DNA of 64,000 nucleotides, taken from Lentzea aerocolonigenes (GTDB lineage: Bacteria; Actinomycetota; Actinomycetes; Mycobacteriales; Pseudonocardiaceae). Shown here one piece after another: positions 26,172 through 34,919 of this stretch. Numbering within the stretch: position 1 is the stretch's first letter; every line of letters begins with the position of its first letter. A model generated the notes under the pieces. It was not told the origin of the DNA, did no database searches, and saw only the letters and a program-made list of their open reading frames with translations. A program made the position numbers and the translations under genes. Location: positions 1 through 64,000 of the forward strand of contig NZ_BBOJ01000029.1 in assembly GCF_000974445.1 (NCBI RefSeq), in the 5' to 3' direction.

Positions 26172-26893
26172 CAAGGCTCGAGCTGGCCGCCTGGACCTGG
26201 AAGATGCCCCGCAGAGGCCGGGGCTTCTGGTTCTCGCTGGCGATCGACGTGCTGTGGCCGGTCGTCGTGCTGTTCGTCCGGCTGAAGGTGCGGGGCAGGC
26301 ACAACGTGCCGGGCAACGGCGGCGTGATCCTCGCGTTCAACCACCTGTCCAACTCCGACACCGTCGCGGCCGTCGTGTTCGCGCTGATGTCGAAGCGGGT
26401 GCCGCGCGTGCTCGCGAAGGCCTCCCTGTGGCGCACACCGGTCATCGGCTGGGTCATGCGCTCCGGTGGCCACATCCCGGTCGAACGCGGCACGGTGAAG
26501 GCCTCGGAGGCGCTGCGGCCCGCCGTGGAGGCGCTGCGGAACGGCGAGTGCGTGATGGTGTTCCCCGAGGGCACGTTCACCGACGACCCCGACCTGTGGC
26601 CGATGAAGGGCAAGTCCGGCGTCGCGCGGATGGCGCTGGAGAGCCGCGTGCCGGTCGTGCCCGTCGCCGAGTGGGGCACGCACGAGCTGTTGCCGAAGGG
26701 CACGATCCTGCCGAGGTTGTTGCCGCGCAAGAAGGTCGAGGTCGTCGCCGGAGCACCGGTCGATCTGTCCGACCTGTACGACCGCGAGCTCACGGCCGAG
26801 GTGTTGGACGAGGCCACCGCTCGGGTCATGGACGCCATCACGACCATGTTGTCCGGCATACGTTCCGCGCAAACGGGTAGCCAAAAAGCATGA
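26168..26893 (+). CDS. 1-acyl-sn-glycerol-3-phosphate acyltransferase (PlsC-like)
   Basis: The 241-aa membrane-associated enzyme has an N-terminal hydrophobic anchor (about residues 20-40), the catalytic HX4D motif (His59, Asp64 in NHLSNSD), the substrate motif FPEGT (132-136) and VPVVPVAEWG. It transfers an acyl group to lysophosphatidic acid or a related glycerolipid. Translation begins at GTG 26168 within the GTGA overlap with the MBL gene. A 45-codon ORF overlaps its own stop by 4 bp. Confidence 0.9.
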   Translation: MTRLELAAWTWKMPRRGRGFWFSLAIDVLWPVVVLFVRLKVRGRHNVPGNGGVILAFNHLSNSDTVAAVVFALMSKRVPRVLAKASLWRTPVIGWVMRSGGHIPVERGTVKASEALRPAVEALRNGECVMVFPEGTFTDDPDLWPMKGKSGVARMALESRVPVVPVAEWGTHELLPKGTILPRLLPRKKVEVVAGAPVDLSDLYDRELTAEVLDEATARVMDAITTMLSGIRSAQTGSQKA

Positions 26894-27027
26894 CTGCCCC
26901 GAATGAAGTTGTGATGAGGCCGGGGGGAGACGGGATGTGGGCGCCCGTGGTCCCCGAACCGCGTGAGCCCCAGGAGTGGGTCGTGCAGGCCGACGACGAC
27001 CCGTTGATCGTCCGCGGCGTCGACTGA
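26890..27027 (+). CDS. Small hypothetical protein (45 aa), third gene of the MBL-PlsC operon
   Basis: The ATG at 26890 overlaps the PlsC stop as ATGA and the frame runs 45 codons to TGA at 27025-27027. The predicted peptide is acidic and proline/tryptophan-rich (MWAPVVPEPREPQEWVVQ), without a signal peptide or membrane segment. Support is the translational coupling and normal codon use; no family is recognised. Confidence 0.45.
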   Translation: MTAPNEVVMRPGGDGMWAPVVPEPREPQEWVVQADDDPLIVRGVD

Positions 27028-27033
27028 GTGACT

Positions 27034-27069
27034 GTCTAGACACACTAGACGCGTCTAGCTAGCCTAGAC
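27034..27069. promoter_or_regulatory. Dense CTAGAC palindrome array directly before a zinc-ribbon HTH gene
   Basis: CTAGAC occurs at 27036-27041, 27045-27050 and 27064-27069 and inverted (GTCTAG) at 27053-27058. The middle pair forms the perfect 14-bp palindrome CTAGACGCGTCTAG (27045-27058), and GTCTAGAC at 27034-27041 is itself a palindrome. The array ends 3 bp before the ATG, so there is no room for a Shine-Dalgarno: the transcript is probably leaderless with the operator across its promoter. Autoregulation by the HTH protein encoded next is likely. Confidence 0.6.
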
Positions 27070-27072
27070 GCC

Positions 27073-27513
27073 ATGACTCTTGACGAGGAACTGCTGACGG
27101 TGGCGCGCAAGGCGGGTACCGCCGCCGCTGCCGCTCAGGACCAGGCCGACATCGCGAAAGCCGTGTACCACCACTCCGTGCTGCGCCTGCACCGCGCCGG
27201 AGGGTCGATGCGCGAGATCGCCGAAGCGTTGAAGATGAGCCACCAGCGCGTGCACCAGATCGTCGAGCAGTCCAAGCGGACCGAGCGGTGCTGGTTCTGC
27301 GGGCGCGCCGGTGACGAGGTCGGCAAGCTGATGGCCGGACCGGCCGCGCTGATCTGCGACCTCTGCGTCGCCGAGGCTCAGGTCGCCGAGGTGGGCGACT
27401 GCTCGTTCTGCAGCGAGACCAAGCCGGTGCACGCCGGTGCGGAAGCGCAGATCTGCCGGTCCTGTCTGGACTTCAGCGCCGCGGTCATCAGCGCGGCAGC
27501 TTCACCACGGTGA
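27073..27513 (+). CDS. HTH and double zinc-ribbon protein (ClpX-type C4 fingers)
   Basis: In this 146-aa protein, residues 43-64 ([20 protein letters not shown]) form a sigma-region-4/Mor-like helix-turn-helix. It is followed by four CxxC pairs: Cys73/76, 95/98, 110/113 and 128/131. The first CWFCGR pair resembles the ClpX N-terminal zinc finger. The likely role is a small DNA-binding regulator or a partner for ClpX-type recognition. The palindromic array upstream supports self-regulation. Its end overlaps the converging response-regulator gene by 26 bp. Confidence 0.8.
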   Translation: MTLDEELLTVARKAGTAAAAAQDQADIAKAVYHHSVLRLHRAGGSMREIAEALKMSHQRVHQIVEQSKRTERCWFCGRAGDEVGKLMAGPAALICDLCVAEAQVAEVGDCSFCSETKPVHAGAEAQICRSCLDFSAAVISAAASPR

Positions 27514-27928
27514 CGAAGAAGTCGTCGATCTGCCGAACGACCTCGATGAACCTGTCGAAGTCGACCGGCTTCGTCACGTAAGCGTTGGCGTGCAGGCTGT
27601 AGCTGCGCAGGATGTCCTCCTCGGCCTCCGAGGTGGTCAGCACGACGACCGGGATCGACCGCAGCTCCGGGTCGTTCTTGACCTCGCTGAGCACCTCGCG
27701 GCCGTCCTTGCGGGGCAGGTTCAGGTCGAGCAGGATCAGCCCCGGCCGCGGCGCGTTCTCGTACTTGCCCTGGCGCCGCAGGAACTCGATCGCCTCCACG
27801 CCGTCCTTCACCACGTGCAGGGTGTTGCGGATCTTGTGGTGCTCGAACGCCTCCTGGGTCATCAGGGCGTCGCCGGGATCGTCCTCGACGAGCAGGACGT
27901 CGATCACGTTCAGCGGTGACTCAGTCAT
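27488..27928 (-). CDS. Single-domain response regulator (Rcp1-like)
   Basis: The ATG at 27928 gives 146 aa consisting only of a receiver domain: acidic pocket VEDDPGD, phospho-acceptor Asp68 ([11 protein letters not shown]), Thr in [11 protein letters not shown] and Lys in VTKPVD. It resembles the small receivers that pair with phytochrome-like and CHASE3 kinases. Its start overlaps the end of the upstream histidine kinase gene by 8 bp, marking them as cognate partners. Confidence 0.9.
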   Translation of the reverse strand: MTESPLNVIDVLLVEDDPGDALMTQEAFEHHKIRNTLHVVKDGVEAIEFLRRQGKYENAPRPGLILLDLNLPRKDGREVLSEVKNDPELRSIPVVVLTTSEAEEDILRSYSLHANAYVTKPVDFDRFIEVVRQIDDFFVTVVKLPR

Positions 27929-29456
27929 GTACTTCCTCAACCTGGACGGCAACTGCGGGTTCTGCGAGCTCGGGCACGACGGGCAGGGTGAACTCGAAGC
28001 TCGTGCCGGAGTCCACATCGGTCCTCAGCCAGATCGTGCCGCCGTGGTACTCGACGATCTTCCGGCACATCGCCAGTCCGATGCCCGTGCCCGGATAGGC
28101 GTCCTTCGGGTGCAGGCGCTGGAAGATCACGAAGATCCGGTCAGCGTACTCGGGCTCGATCCCGATGCCGTTGTCCCGCACCGTGAACTTCCACATGTCG
28201 CCGTCGCGTTCGACCTCGACGGCGATGACCGGGGCTTCGGTGCCCTTGAACTTCAACGCATTGCTTATCAGGTTCTGGAACACCGCGCTGAGCAGAGACG
28301 CCTCACCTCGGACGGAGGGGAGCTCCGCGATCTCCAGCCGGGCGCCGGTCTCCTCGACGCGTTCGGAGTAGTTGTCGACGACCTGGCGCACGATCTCGTT
28401 GAGGTCGACCAGGGTCTGCTCGCGGGTCAGCCGGCCGACGCGGGAGAACGCGAGCAGGTCGTTGATCAGCACCTGCATGCGTTTCGCGCCGTCCACGGCG
28501 AAGTTGATGTACTGCTCGGCGCGGTCGTCGAGCTGGCCGCCGTAGCGCCGTTGCAGCAGCTGGCAGAACGACGCCACCTTGCGCAGGGGCTCCTGCAGGT
28601 CGTGCGAGGCGACGTAGGCGAACTGCTCCAGTTCGGAGTTGGACCGCTGCAGTTCCGTCTTCGCCTCGTCGAGCGTCGCGAGCTCCTGCACGATCCGGCG
28701 GCGCATCGCGTTCACGTCCTCGCCGAGCATGACCGTCTCGCGTGGACCGTGGGCGTCGATCTCGCGCTGGAAGTCTCCCGACGCGACCTCCCTGACCTGC
28801 TCCGCCAGGTTCGCCAGCGGATCGATCAGCAGGCGGTGCAGCAGCAGTGACAGTCCGCCGATCACCGTGACCAGCAGCACGCCCATGCCGATGAGCAACC
28901 ACAGCACGACCCTCGCCGCGTGGTGCAGGTCGTCGCGAGCGGCCTTGCTGAGCCCGGCGATGTCGGCCTGCAACGCGCCGATCTCGGTGCGGAGCTGGTC
29001 GAACAGCACCTTGCCGCGCTCGATGTTGCCCGCGGGACCGACGGTGGGGCCGGACAGCTGGATGGCGGTGATCGCAAGCTCCGCGTACTCCGACCGCCAC
29101 TGCCGTGAGAGGTCCTCGATGAGGCTGAGCCGGTGGTTGACGTCGCCGACGCGGTCGCGCACGGCCTGAACGGCCTCCGCCTCGGCTTTCTGGCCGTCCG
29201 TGTACGGCTTGAGGAACTCGTCCTTCCCGGTGAGGATGAATCCGCGCAGACCGGTCTCCTGGTCGAGCAGCGCCCGGTTCAGGTCCTTCGCGCTGCGTCC
29301 GGCGGGCTCGACCTCGTCCACCGACCGCACGCGCGCGCTGCTGAGGGCGTCCAGCGCGACCACGGTCGACGCGATCGCCACCGCGGTCATGGCGAGCAGG
29401 ATCACGACGATGGCGGCCAGCAGGCGGCTTGCCGGCAACCTCTGCGGGAGAGTCAC
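27921..29456 (-). CDS. CHASE3-HAMP sensor histidine kinase
   Basis: The GTG at 29456 lies in a GTGA overlap with the upstream phosphatase gene and gives 511 aa. Order: membrane helix (about 12-34), CHASE3-type extracytoplasmic helical domain ([15 protein letters not shown]), second helix (about 183-205), HAMP, coiled coil, HisKA with phospho-His285 ([11 protein letters not shown]) and a HATPase with N box [11 protein letters not shown]1 DNGIGI and G2 GTGIGLAMC. It probably phosphorylates the downstream single-domain receiver and perhaps the receiver of the PP2C protein. Confidence 0.93.
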   Translation of the reverse strand: MTLPQRLPASRLLAAIVVILLAMTAVAIASTVVALDALSSARVRSVDEVEPAGRSAKDLNRALLDQETGLRGFILTGKDEFLKPYTDGQKAEAEAVQAVRDRVGDVNHRLSLIEDLSRQWRSEYAELAITAIQLSGPTVGPAGNIERGKVLFDQLRTEIGALQADIAGLSKAARDDLHHAARVVLWLLIGMGVLLVTVIGGLSLLLHRLLIDPLANLAEQVREVASGDFQREIDAHGPRETVMLGEDVNAMRRRIVQELATLDEAKTELQRSNSELEQFAYVASHDLQEPLRKVASFCQLLQRRYGGQLDDRAEQYINFAVDGAKRMQVLINDLLAFSRVGRLTREQTLVDLNEIVRQVVDNYSERVEETGARLEIAELPSVRGEASLLSAVFQNLISNALKFKGTEAPVIAVEVERDGDMWKFTVRDNGIGIEPEYADRIFVIFQRLHPKDAYPGTGIGLAMCRKIVEYHGGTIWLRTDVDSGTSFEFTLPVVPELAEPAVAVQVEEVHD

Positions 29457-30598
29457 TTTCCGTCCTTCAGCAGCAGGATGGCCACGTCGTCGTCGAGCGC
29501 GCCTCCGTTGAGCTCCGTCACCTCCGCGATGACGGAGTCCATCCAGTTGGGGCCTTCCGGCAGATGTCTGTGCAGGATCTCGGACAGGCGCTCGACGCCG
29601 AGCCGGTCGACGTCGTCGGGTACCCGGCCTTCGATCAGCCCGTCCGTGTAGCACATCACCGACCAGCCCTGCGGCAGCTGGACGTCGACACCCGTCCACG
29701 CGTAGTCGGGCAGCACGCCGAGCGGAACGCCGATCTTCGACTGGGGCAGGTCCACGATCCGGCTGCCCACCAGCAGCAACGGCTCGGGGTGCCCGGCGAG
29801 GAAGTAGCGGGCCGACCGGCGGTCCGGCGCGACGGTCACCATGCACGCCGTGGTGAAGATGCCCTCGCCGTGCCGTTCCGCGACCAGCACCTGGTCGAGC
29901 GTCCGCAGCACCTTCTCCGGCGGTTCGCCCGCGAGAACCAGCGCACGCCAGGCGATCCGCAGGCAGACGCCCAGCGCCGCCTCGTCCGGGCCGTGGCCGC
30001 AGACGTCGCCGATGATCGCGTGGACCGTGCCGTCCGGCATTCCGACCGCGTCGTAGAAGTCGCCGCCGAGCAGCATGCGCTGGCCGCCGGGCTGGTAGCG
30101 GACCTCGAGGTCGACGTCCGAGTTCTGCAGCAGCGCGGGAGGGAGCAGGCCGCGTTCGAGGCGGGACCGTTCCGCGGCCCGCAGCTCGGCCTCGCGGAGC
30201 TTGCGCTGGGCGTCCTCGGCTCGGCGGCGCTCGACCGCGTACCGGACACCGCGCAGCAGCAGCTCGCCGTCGACCTGGCCCTTGATCAGGTAGTCCTCCG
30301 CGCCCGCGGCGACCGCCTCGATGCCTTCCTGCTCGTCGTTCAGCCCGGTCAGCACGAGGATCGCCGGTGCGTTGTGCTTGCCCAGCAGCCGGTGCAGGCC
30401 GTTGAGACCCTGCGAGTCGGGCAGGCCGAGGTCGAGCAGCACGCACTGGGCGCCCGCGAGTTTCTCCTCCGCCTCCGCGAGCGTGCGGGCGCGCGAGAGG
30501 ATGAACGGCGCCCTGGCCTCCTCGAGCAGCGCCTCGACGAGCAGAGCGTCGCCATCGTCGTCCTCGACCAGGAGGACGCGCACGGTCTTGGTTCGCAT
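29453..30598 (-). CDS. Receiver-PP2C (SpoIIE-type) serine phosphatase
   Basis: The 381-aa protein joins a receiver domain (acidic VEDDDGD, phospho-acceptor Asp56 in LLDLGLPD, Lys in YLIKGQ), a short coiled-coil linker and a PP2C/SpoIIE phosphatase (LLGGDFYDAVGMPDG, IGDVCGHGPDEA, CYTDGLIEGR, DDDVAILLL). Such proteins dephosphorylate anti-sigma antagonists or similar Ser/Thr phosphoproteins when their receiver is phosphorylated. It is the first gene of the three-gene signalling operon. Confidence 0.93.
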   Translation of the reverse strand: MRTKTVRVLLVEDDDGDALLVEALLEEARAPFILSRARTLAEAEEKLAGAQCVLLDLGLPDSQGLNGLHRLLGKHNAPAILVLTGLNDEQEGIEAVAAGAEDYLIKGQVDGELLLRGVRYAVERRRAEDAQRKLREAELRAAERSRLERGLLPPALLQNSDVDLEVRYQPGGQRMLLGGDFYDAVGMPDGTVHAIIGDVCGHGPDEAALGVCLRIAWRALVLAGEPPEKVLRTLDQVLVAERHGEGIFTTACMVTVAPDRRSARYFLAGHPEPLLLVGSRIVDLPQSKIGVPLGVLPDYAWTGVDVQLPQGWSVMCYTDGLIEGRVPDDVDRLGVERLSEILHRHLPEGPNWMDSVIAEVTELNGGALDDDVAILLLKDGK

Positions 30599-30660
30599 CA
30601 GGTCGGACTTTAACGTTATTGGGCTGCGCGGTCCGCGTCCGACCTACCAGGATGTCGGGC

Positions 30661-31149
30661 GTGTTGATCCGTGTCGCCCAACCAGCCGAACTGCCGTACC
30701 TCCAGGAGATCGAAAACGCCTCGGGGGAGGTTTTCCGCGACGTCGGCATGCCCGAGATCGCCGACGACGACCCGATGTCGCTGGAGGACCTCGCCGAGCA
30801 CGAGGTCTGGGTCGCCGTCGGCGAGGAAGGCCTGCCCGTGGCGTTCATCGCGATCGGTGACGTCGACGGCGCCACCCACATCCACCAGATCAGCGTGCAT
30901 CCCTCGCACGCACGCCAGGGGATCGGCGCCGCGCTGATCGAGCACGTGAAACGCGGCGAGCGCGCTGTGACGCTGACGACGTTCCGGGACGTGCCGTGGA
31001 ACGAGCCGTACTACGAGCGCCTCGGGTTCCGCGCCGTGACCGAGACTTCTCCCGGCCTGGCCGAGATCATGCGCGAGGAGGCCTCACGGGGACTCGATCC
31101 CGCGACCCGTGTCGCGATGATCCTTCTCCCAGCGCAGGTACGAGCCTGA
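30661..31149 (+). CDS. GNAT-family N-acetyltransferase
   Basis: The 162-aa protein has the GNAT core: IHQISVHPSHARQGIGAALI (acetyl-CoA binding) and WNEPYYERLGF. The substrate is unknown. The GTG at 30661 is preferred because CCAGG is about 8 bases upstream; an ATG at 30652 is the alternative. Its last 66 bp overlap the converging DUF1232 gene, an unusually long antisense overlap. Confidence 0.85.
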   Translation: MLIRVAQPAELPYLQEIENASGEVFRDVGMPEIADDDPMSLEDLAEHEVWVAVGEEGLPVAFIAIGDVDGATHIHQISVHPSHARQGIGAALIEHVKRGERAVTLTTFRDVPWNEPYYERLGFRAVTETSPGLAEIMREEASRGLDPATRVAMILLPAQVRA

Positions 31150-31554
31150 GGCGAGGGAAAGGGTGCTGAGCAGCCACACCACGACCCCCGCGTCGTCGGC
31201 CACCCCGATCACCGGCAGGAACTCCGGCAGGACGTCGATCGGCGACACGAGGTACACCAGCGCGGCCGCCCACAGCACCACCTGGCTGCGCGGCAGCTCG
31301 GGGTAGTTGCCGCTGCGCCAGGCCTTCCACAGCCGCGGCAACGCCTTCAGGCGCTGGATCGGGTTCCCGACGGGACCGGGGCTGTTCCGCGCGCGTTTGC
31401 GGCGGTTGCGCAGCACCCCCAGTCCCGCGAACACCACGCCGAGTGCGAGCAGCACCCAGCCGGCGACGGACGAGCTCAGACCGCCCAGCGGGGCGGTGCG
31501 GAACAACAGGATCAGCAAACCTGACAACGAGATGAGCGATCCGAAGACGACCAT
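31084..31554 (-). CDS. DUF1232 (YkvA-like) membrane protein
   Basis: The 156-aa protein has two N-terminal membrane helices (about residues 3-22 and 30-50), a basic linker and the DUF1232 core LVYLVSPIDVLPEFLPVIGVADDA near 105-130. DUF1232 proteins are small membrane proteins of unclear role. The ATG at 31554 lies 2 bp after the stop of the previous gene, so it is second in a two-gene operon. Confidence 0.85.
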   Translation of the reverse strand: MVVFGSLISLSGLLILLFRTAPLGGLSSSVAGWVLLALGVVFAGLGVLRNRRKRARNSPGPVGNPIQRLKALPRLWKAWRSGNYPELPRSQVVLWAAALVYLVSPIDVLPEFLPVIGVADDAGVVVWLLSTLSLASGSYLRWEKDHRDTGRGIESP

Positions 31555-31556
31555 GG

Positions 31557-31964
31557 CTAACTGGGCTCCTGGAACAGCATCGTGGGCGCCGGCTTGTGCG
31601 GCTGCTTCTGTTGCGGTTCTGGCTGCTTGAGCTCGATCACGGGTTCCGGTTCCTGCTCGGGAACCTCCTTCGCCACGGGCTTGCGCGCCGTCTTCACCGG
31701 CGCGGGTGCGGGCTGGTCCAGGGCGGCGCGCGCCTTGGAGATCCACACCTTCTGCATGGCCTCGTCCTTGCTGCCGGCCGCTGTCGCCGCGAGTCCGGAG
31801 AGGACACCCCGGATGCGCGGGACCAGTGCTGGATGACGCCGAATCGCCTGCCACACAGCGTGATCACCCGGAAGCCGGGAGTTCACGAGCTGCTTGACCT
31901 GAGCGCGCAGCTCCTCTGTGGACAGATCGAGCCAACGCTCGACCGCTGACGGGCCAATCGCCAC
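31557..31964 (-). CDS. Hypothetical protein with Pro/Glu/Gln-rich tail
   Basis: The GTG at 31964 is placed 8 bases after GGGGAGG and gives 135 aa. The first 90 residues are helical (AVERWLDLSTEELRAQVKQL); the rest is a low-complexity Pro/Gln/Glu/Lys tail (EQEPEPVIELKQPEPQQKQ). I recognise no domain. The tail suggests a flexible cytoplasmic linker or protein-interaction region. It is co-directional with the DUF1232 gene, 2 bp apart. Confidence 0.65.
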   Translation of the reverse strand: MAIGPSAVERWLDLSTEELRAQVKQLVNSRLPGDHAVWQAIRRHPALVPRIRGVLSGLAATAAGSKDEAMQKVWISKARAALDQPAPAPVKTARKPVAKEVPEQEPEPVIELKQPEPQQKQPHKPAPTMLFQEPS

Positions 31965-31979
31965 GTGTACTGCCTCCCC

Positions 31980-32025
31980 AAAAACGACAACCGCCCCCAC
32001 AGGATCTCACGGATCCGGTGGGGGC
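31980..32025 (-). terminator. Rho-independent terminator of the sigma/anti-sigma operon
   Basis: On the minus strand, GTGGGGGC/GCCCCCAC arms (plus-strand 32018-32025 and 31993-32000) form an 8-bp stem with an inner GGATC-containing loop, followed by GTTGTCGTTTTT. It lies 22 bp beyond the anti-sigma stop and just ahead of the next minus-strand gene. Confidence 0.75.
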
Positions 32026-32047
32026 AGTGGGCTGGTGTGGGAAAGCG

Positions 32048-32791
32048 TCAGGACGCGACGACTTCGAGCAGGGTCTTCCCGTTCTCGTCGACGATCCGGA
32101 ACGTCGCGATCTCGTGCCAGCGCATGGCCACGTTCGCCTGGAGCCGGATCGTCTTCTTGTCGCCGGCCACCGGTTCCGGCGCGTACCAGGACGTGACCTG
32201 CGCGACACGGCCCGCGCGGCCGACAGCGACGAGCGAGCCCCTCCCGGGGCCGTTCATGCCGCTGACCTCGATGTCCATCGAGGTGCCCCAGGCCTCGTCC
32301 GAGGCGGTGATCTTGGTGAAGACGCCGCTGTTCGGGTCCTGCTGCTGCACCTTCATCGACGAGTCGGTGGAGTTGTTCGCCACCCTCGTCTGCGAGGTCG
32401 TGGTGCCGGGGTTCTGGGGTGCAGCGCGGTTCGAGCCGTCGTCGCTGCCGCGCACGACCAGCGACGTGACAACAGCCGTCACCGCCACGATGCCGGCGGC
32501 GGCGGCCGCGACACCTTGGGCGACGAACCACCGTCTGCGCTTCCTGCGCGCCGCGACGGCGTCCAGCATGACTCGCACCGACTTGCCGTCCGGGCGTTCC
32601 GGCGCTGTTCCGCGCAGCATTCCACCCGCGTCGGCCTCGTCGATGAGGTCGGGCACCACCGCGAAATCGCGCAGGTCAAGGGCACACCTGCGACATTCCG
32701 TCAGGTGGTTCTCGAACGCCTCCACCTCATCGGCATCGAGGATGCCGAGCACGTAGGCGGCGACGTCGAGGTGATCTGGTGCCGTTGTCAC
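32048..32791 (-). CDS. Membrane anti-sigma factor (ZAS type)
   Basis: In this 247-aa protein the N-terminal cytoplasmic domain carries the zinc-binding anti-sigma motif H29-x3-C33-x2-C36 (HLTECRRC). One membrane helix (about residues 88-112) and an extracytoplasmic RskA-like domain follow. It should hold the ECF sigma factor encoded immediately upstream (4-bp ATGA overlap) until a signal triggers its release or proteolysis. Confidence 0.92.
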   Translation of the reverse strand: MTTAPDHLDVAAYVLGILDADEVEAFENHLTECRRCALDLRDFAVVPDLIDEADAGGMLRGTAPERPDGKSVRVMLDAVAARRKRRRWFVAQGVAAAAAGIVAVTAVVTSLVVRGSDDGSNRAAPQNPGTTTSQTRVANNSTDSSMKVQQQDPNSGVFTKITASDEAWGTSMDIEVSGMNGPGRGSLVAVGRAGRVAQVTSWYAPEPVAGDKKTIRLQANVAMRWHEIATFRIVDENGKTLLEVVAS

Positions 32792-33357
32792 CGCGTCTCT
32801 CCCCGATCGTGCAACGCACGCCGCAACGCACGGAGCGCGTAGTACACCCTCGACTTGACCGTTCCCGGTGGCACACCCAGTGCCGCCGCGGCCTCACCGA
32901 CGGTGCGGTCCCGCAGGTATGTCTCGAGAATAGCCTCCCGGTGTTCCTCTGAGAGACCGTTCATCGCCTCGGCGACGACGATCGCTGCGAGGGTGCGATC
33001 CTCCTCGCCGCCCGAAGGCGACTCGTCCGAAGGGGTCAGTTCGAACTCCTGCGGACGGACGCTTCTCTTTCGTCTGTCGTCAATGACCAACCGCCTTGCC
33101 ACCGTGAACAACCACGACCGCAGGAGCACGGGGTCACGTTCGAGTTTCTCGGCATTGCGCCATGCCCTGACCAGGGTTTCCTGCACGATGTCCTCGGCCC
33201 ACTGACGATCATGGCCCGTCAACCTCATGCAGTGTCCCAGCAGGGCACTGCCGAATTCCTCGTACAGCCGACGGATCAACTCTTCCTCGAGAGATCCCGG
33301 TCTTGGTGATTGTTCGTCTAACTCGCGTTGACGTCTATGCCGCGCCACGGGGGACAT
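32788..33357 (-). CDS. ECF RNA polymerase sigma factor
   Basis: The 189-aa sigma factor has region 2 (RRLYEEFGSALLGHCMRLTG, then QWAEDIVQETLVRAWRN) and region 4 (LSEEHREAILETYLRD, HTH VGEAAAALGVPPGTVKSRV). It forms an operon with its anti-sigma factor. It is divergent from the lipoprotein gene cluster; GAACC at 33413-33417 and CGTAC at 33434-33438, 16 bp apart, form an ECF-like promoter on that side, so the redox cluster is a plausible target (inference). Confidence 0.93.
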   Translation of the reverse strand: MSPVARHRRQRELDEQSPRPGSLEEELIRRLYEEFGSALLGHCMRLTGHDRQWAEDIVQETLVRAWRNAEKLERDPVLLRSWLFTVARRLVIDDRRKRSVRPQEFELTPSDESPSGGEEDRTLAAIVVAEAMNGLSEEHREAILETYLRDRTVGEAAAALGVPPGTVKSRVYYALRALRRALHDRGETR

Positions 33358-33410
33358 CCTTGCCTCAAGAACCGGCCGAAGTCGAGAGGCAAATATTCCT
33401 CACGAAGTCC

Positions 33411-33438
33411 GTGAACCGTTGCCGGATCGTGTCCGTAC
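33411..33438 (+). promoter_or_regulatory. Candidate ECF-type promoter before the lipoprotein cluster
   Basis: GTGAACC (33411-33417) and CGTAC (33434-33438) with a 16-bp spacer resemble the GAAC/CGT elements of many ECF promoters. The motif lies 33 bp before the lipoprotein ATG and faces away from the divergent sigma/anti-sigma operon. Confidence 0.4.
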
Positions 33439-33471
33439 TCCTCGGTACCCAAGCCGAGAAAGGACCTGCCG

Positions 33472-34068
33472 ATGCGACGTGGTCAAGCCATCACCGCCCT
33501 GGCGGCACTGGCTGTCAGCCTCACCGCGTGCGGCAGCACCCAGACGCCTCCCGGAGGCTCCGGAGCAGGCGGTTTGTCGGCGAAGAACGCCGACAACAGC
33601 GCCTCGATGGCGCTGTACATCTCCAACCGGGACGACCTCGGGTGGTTCGTGACCGACGGCGACGGGCTCCCGCTCTACCGCTTCGACAAGGACACCCCGA
33701 AGCCCTCGAAGTCCAACTGCGAGGGCGAGTGCGCCAAGACCTGGAAGCCCGTCCCGGCGGACAAGCCGGTGATGGCGACCGGGGTCGACCCGATCTCCAT
33801 GGGCGTCCTGACCAGGCCTGACGGCACCAAGCAGCTCACCATCGCGGGCTTCCCGCAGTACACCTACGCCGAGGACAAGGCCGCTGGTGACCTGAAAGGA
33901 CAGGGAAAGGGCGGCACGTGGTGGGTCACCGCCCCCAACGGCGCCAAGATCACCGGCGGGAAAGCGCAGAACAACAGCAAGAGCAGCGGTACGCCCGGCA
34001 CGTCCCCCAGCCCGAGCGCCGGTCAGACGCCGTCGTCTGCGCCGACGTCGGGTGCGCCCGGCTACTGA
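33472..34068 (+). CDS. Lipoprotein with 'secreted repeat' (COG4315/Lipoprotein_15) domain
   Basis: The 198-aa lipoprotein has signal peptide and lipobox LTAC with Cys20. The mature part carries two copies of the short secreted repeat (GLPLYRFDKDT ... CAKTWKPV and FPQYTYAEDKAAGD ... GGTWWVT), ending in a Ser/Pro/Gly-rich tail. The function of the family is unknown; members often sit near ECF sigma genes and redox proteins, as here. GAAAGGA precedes the ATG. Confidence 0.9.
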   Translation: MRRGQAITALAALAVSLTACGSTQTPPGGSGAGGLSAKNADNSASMALYISNRDDLGWFVTDGDGLPLYRFDKDTPKPSKSNCEGECAKTWKPVPADKPVMATGVDPISMGVLTRPDGTKQLTIAGFPQYTYAEDKAAGDLKGQGKGGTWWVTAPNGAKITGGKAQNNSKSSGTPGTSPSPSAGQTPSSAPTSGAPGY

Positions 34069-34129
34069 GCCCACTGCTCGATCTCCAGCCCCCTACCGAC
34101 TTCCCCTGAACAACGAGGACATCAAGACG

Positions 34130-34840
34130 ATGACCAGAGCCCTCGCCACCGTCTTGGCGATGTTGTTCCTCTTCTCCGGCCTGACCGCCACGGCTGCAGC
34201 TCAGCCCGCGGACACCGGCGGAGTGATGGACACCCCGAGCGGACCACTGACCGCGAACGACCGCGAACTGCTGAACAAGGTGCGCCAGGCAGGCCTGTGG
34301 GAGATGCCCATGGGTGAGCTCACGGCCACCAAAGCGTCGAACGCCAGGGTCAAGCAGATCGGCAAGATGATCATGCTCGACCACATGATGCTCGACAACC
34401 TGACGAAAAAGACGGCTTCGGGCTTCGGGCTCACCACCCCGGACGTGCCGAACCCGGCTCAGCAGTCGTGGATGGACGAGCTGAACGGTCTCGAAGGAGA
34501 CGCGTTCGACCAGGCGTTCGTGGCCCGGCTCCGGGCGGCGCACGGTCAGGTCTTCAACTTCATCGCGAAGGTGCGCACGCAGACCCGCAACGACGTGATC
34601 CGCGGGTTCGCGCAGGCCGGCATCGACGTGGTGATGAAGCACATGACGTTGCTGGAGAGCACCGGTCTCGCGGGCGACTCGTCGTTCGCGGAACCCCAGC
34701 CCGCCGGCGGCATCATCAACGCCAGCCTGGCCTCCGGTGAGGGGCCGAACATGTGGGTGATCCTCTCGGTCACCGCCGCGGGAGCGGTCCTCACGATCCT
34801 CCTGCTCCGAGTACTCCGCCCGCGACGACCGGTGCGGTGA
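34130..34840 (+). CDS. DUF4142 secreted/membrane-anchored protein
   Basis: The ATG at 34130 follows ACGAGGA and gives 236 aa. A signal peptide (residues 1-25) is followed by a DUF4142 helical-bundle domain (LLNKVRQAGLWEMPMGELTA, KQIGKMIMLDHMMLDNLT) related in shape to ferritin-like bundles, and a C-terminal membrane helix (about 206-228) with a basic tail. It probably faces the cell exterior. It is the second gene of the cluster starting with the lipoprotein. Confidence 0.87.
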   Translation: MTRALATVLAMLFLFSGLTATAAAQPADTGGVMDTPSGPLTANDRELLNKVRQAGLWEMPMGELTATKASNARVKQIGKMIMLDHMMLDNLTKKTASGFGLTTPDVPNPAQQSWMDELNGLEGDAFDQAFVARLRAAHGQVFNFIAKVRTQTRNDVIRGFAQAGIDVVMKHMTLLESTGLAGDSSFAEPQPAGGIINASLASGEGPNMWVILSVTAAGAVLTILLLRVLRPRRPVR

Positions 34841-34919
34841 TTGGGCAAGACCCCGTTGTGTGACGGGAAACGGAGGTGGTGTCCCAAGGTCAGAGGCACT
34901 CCAACGCGGACCTGTTCCC

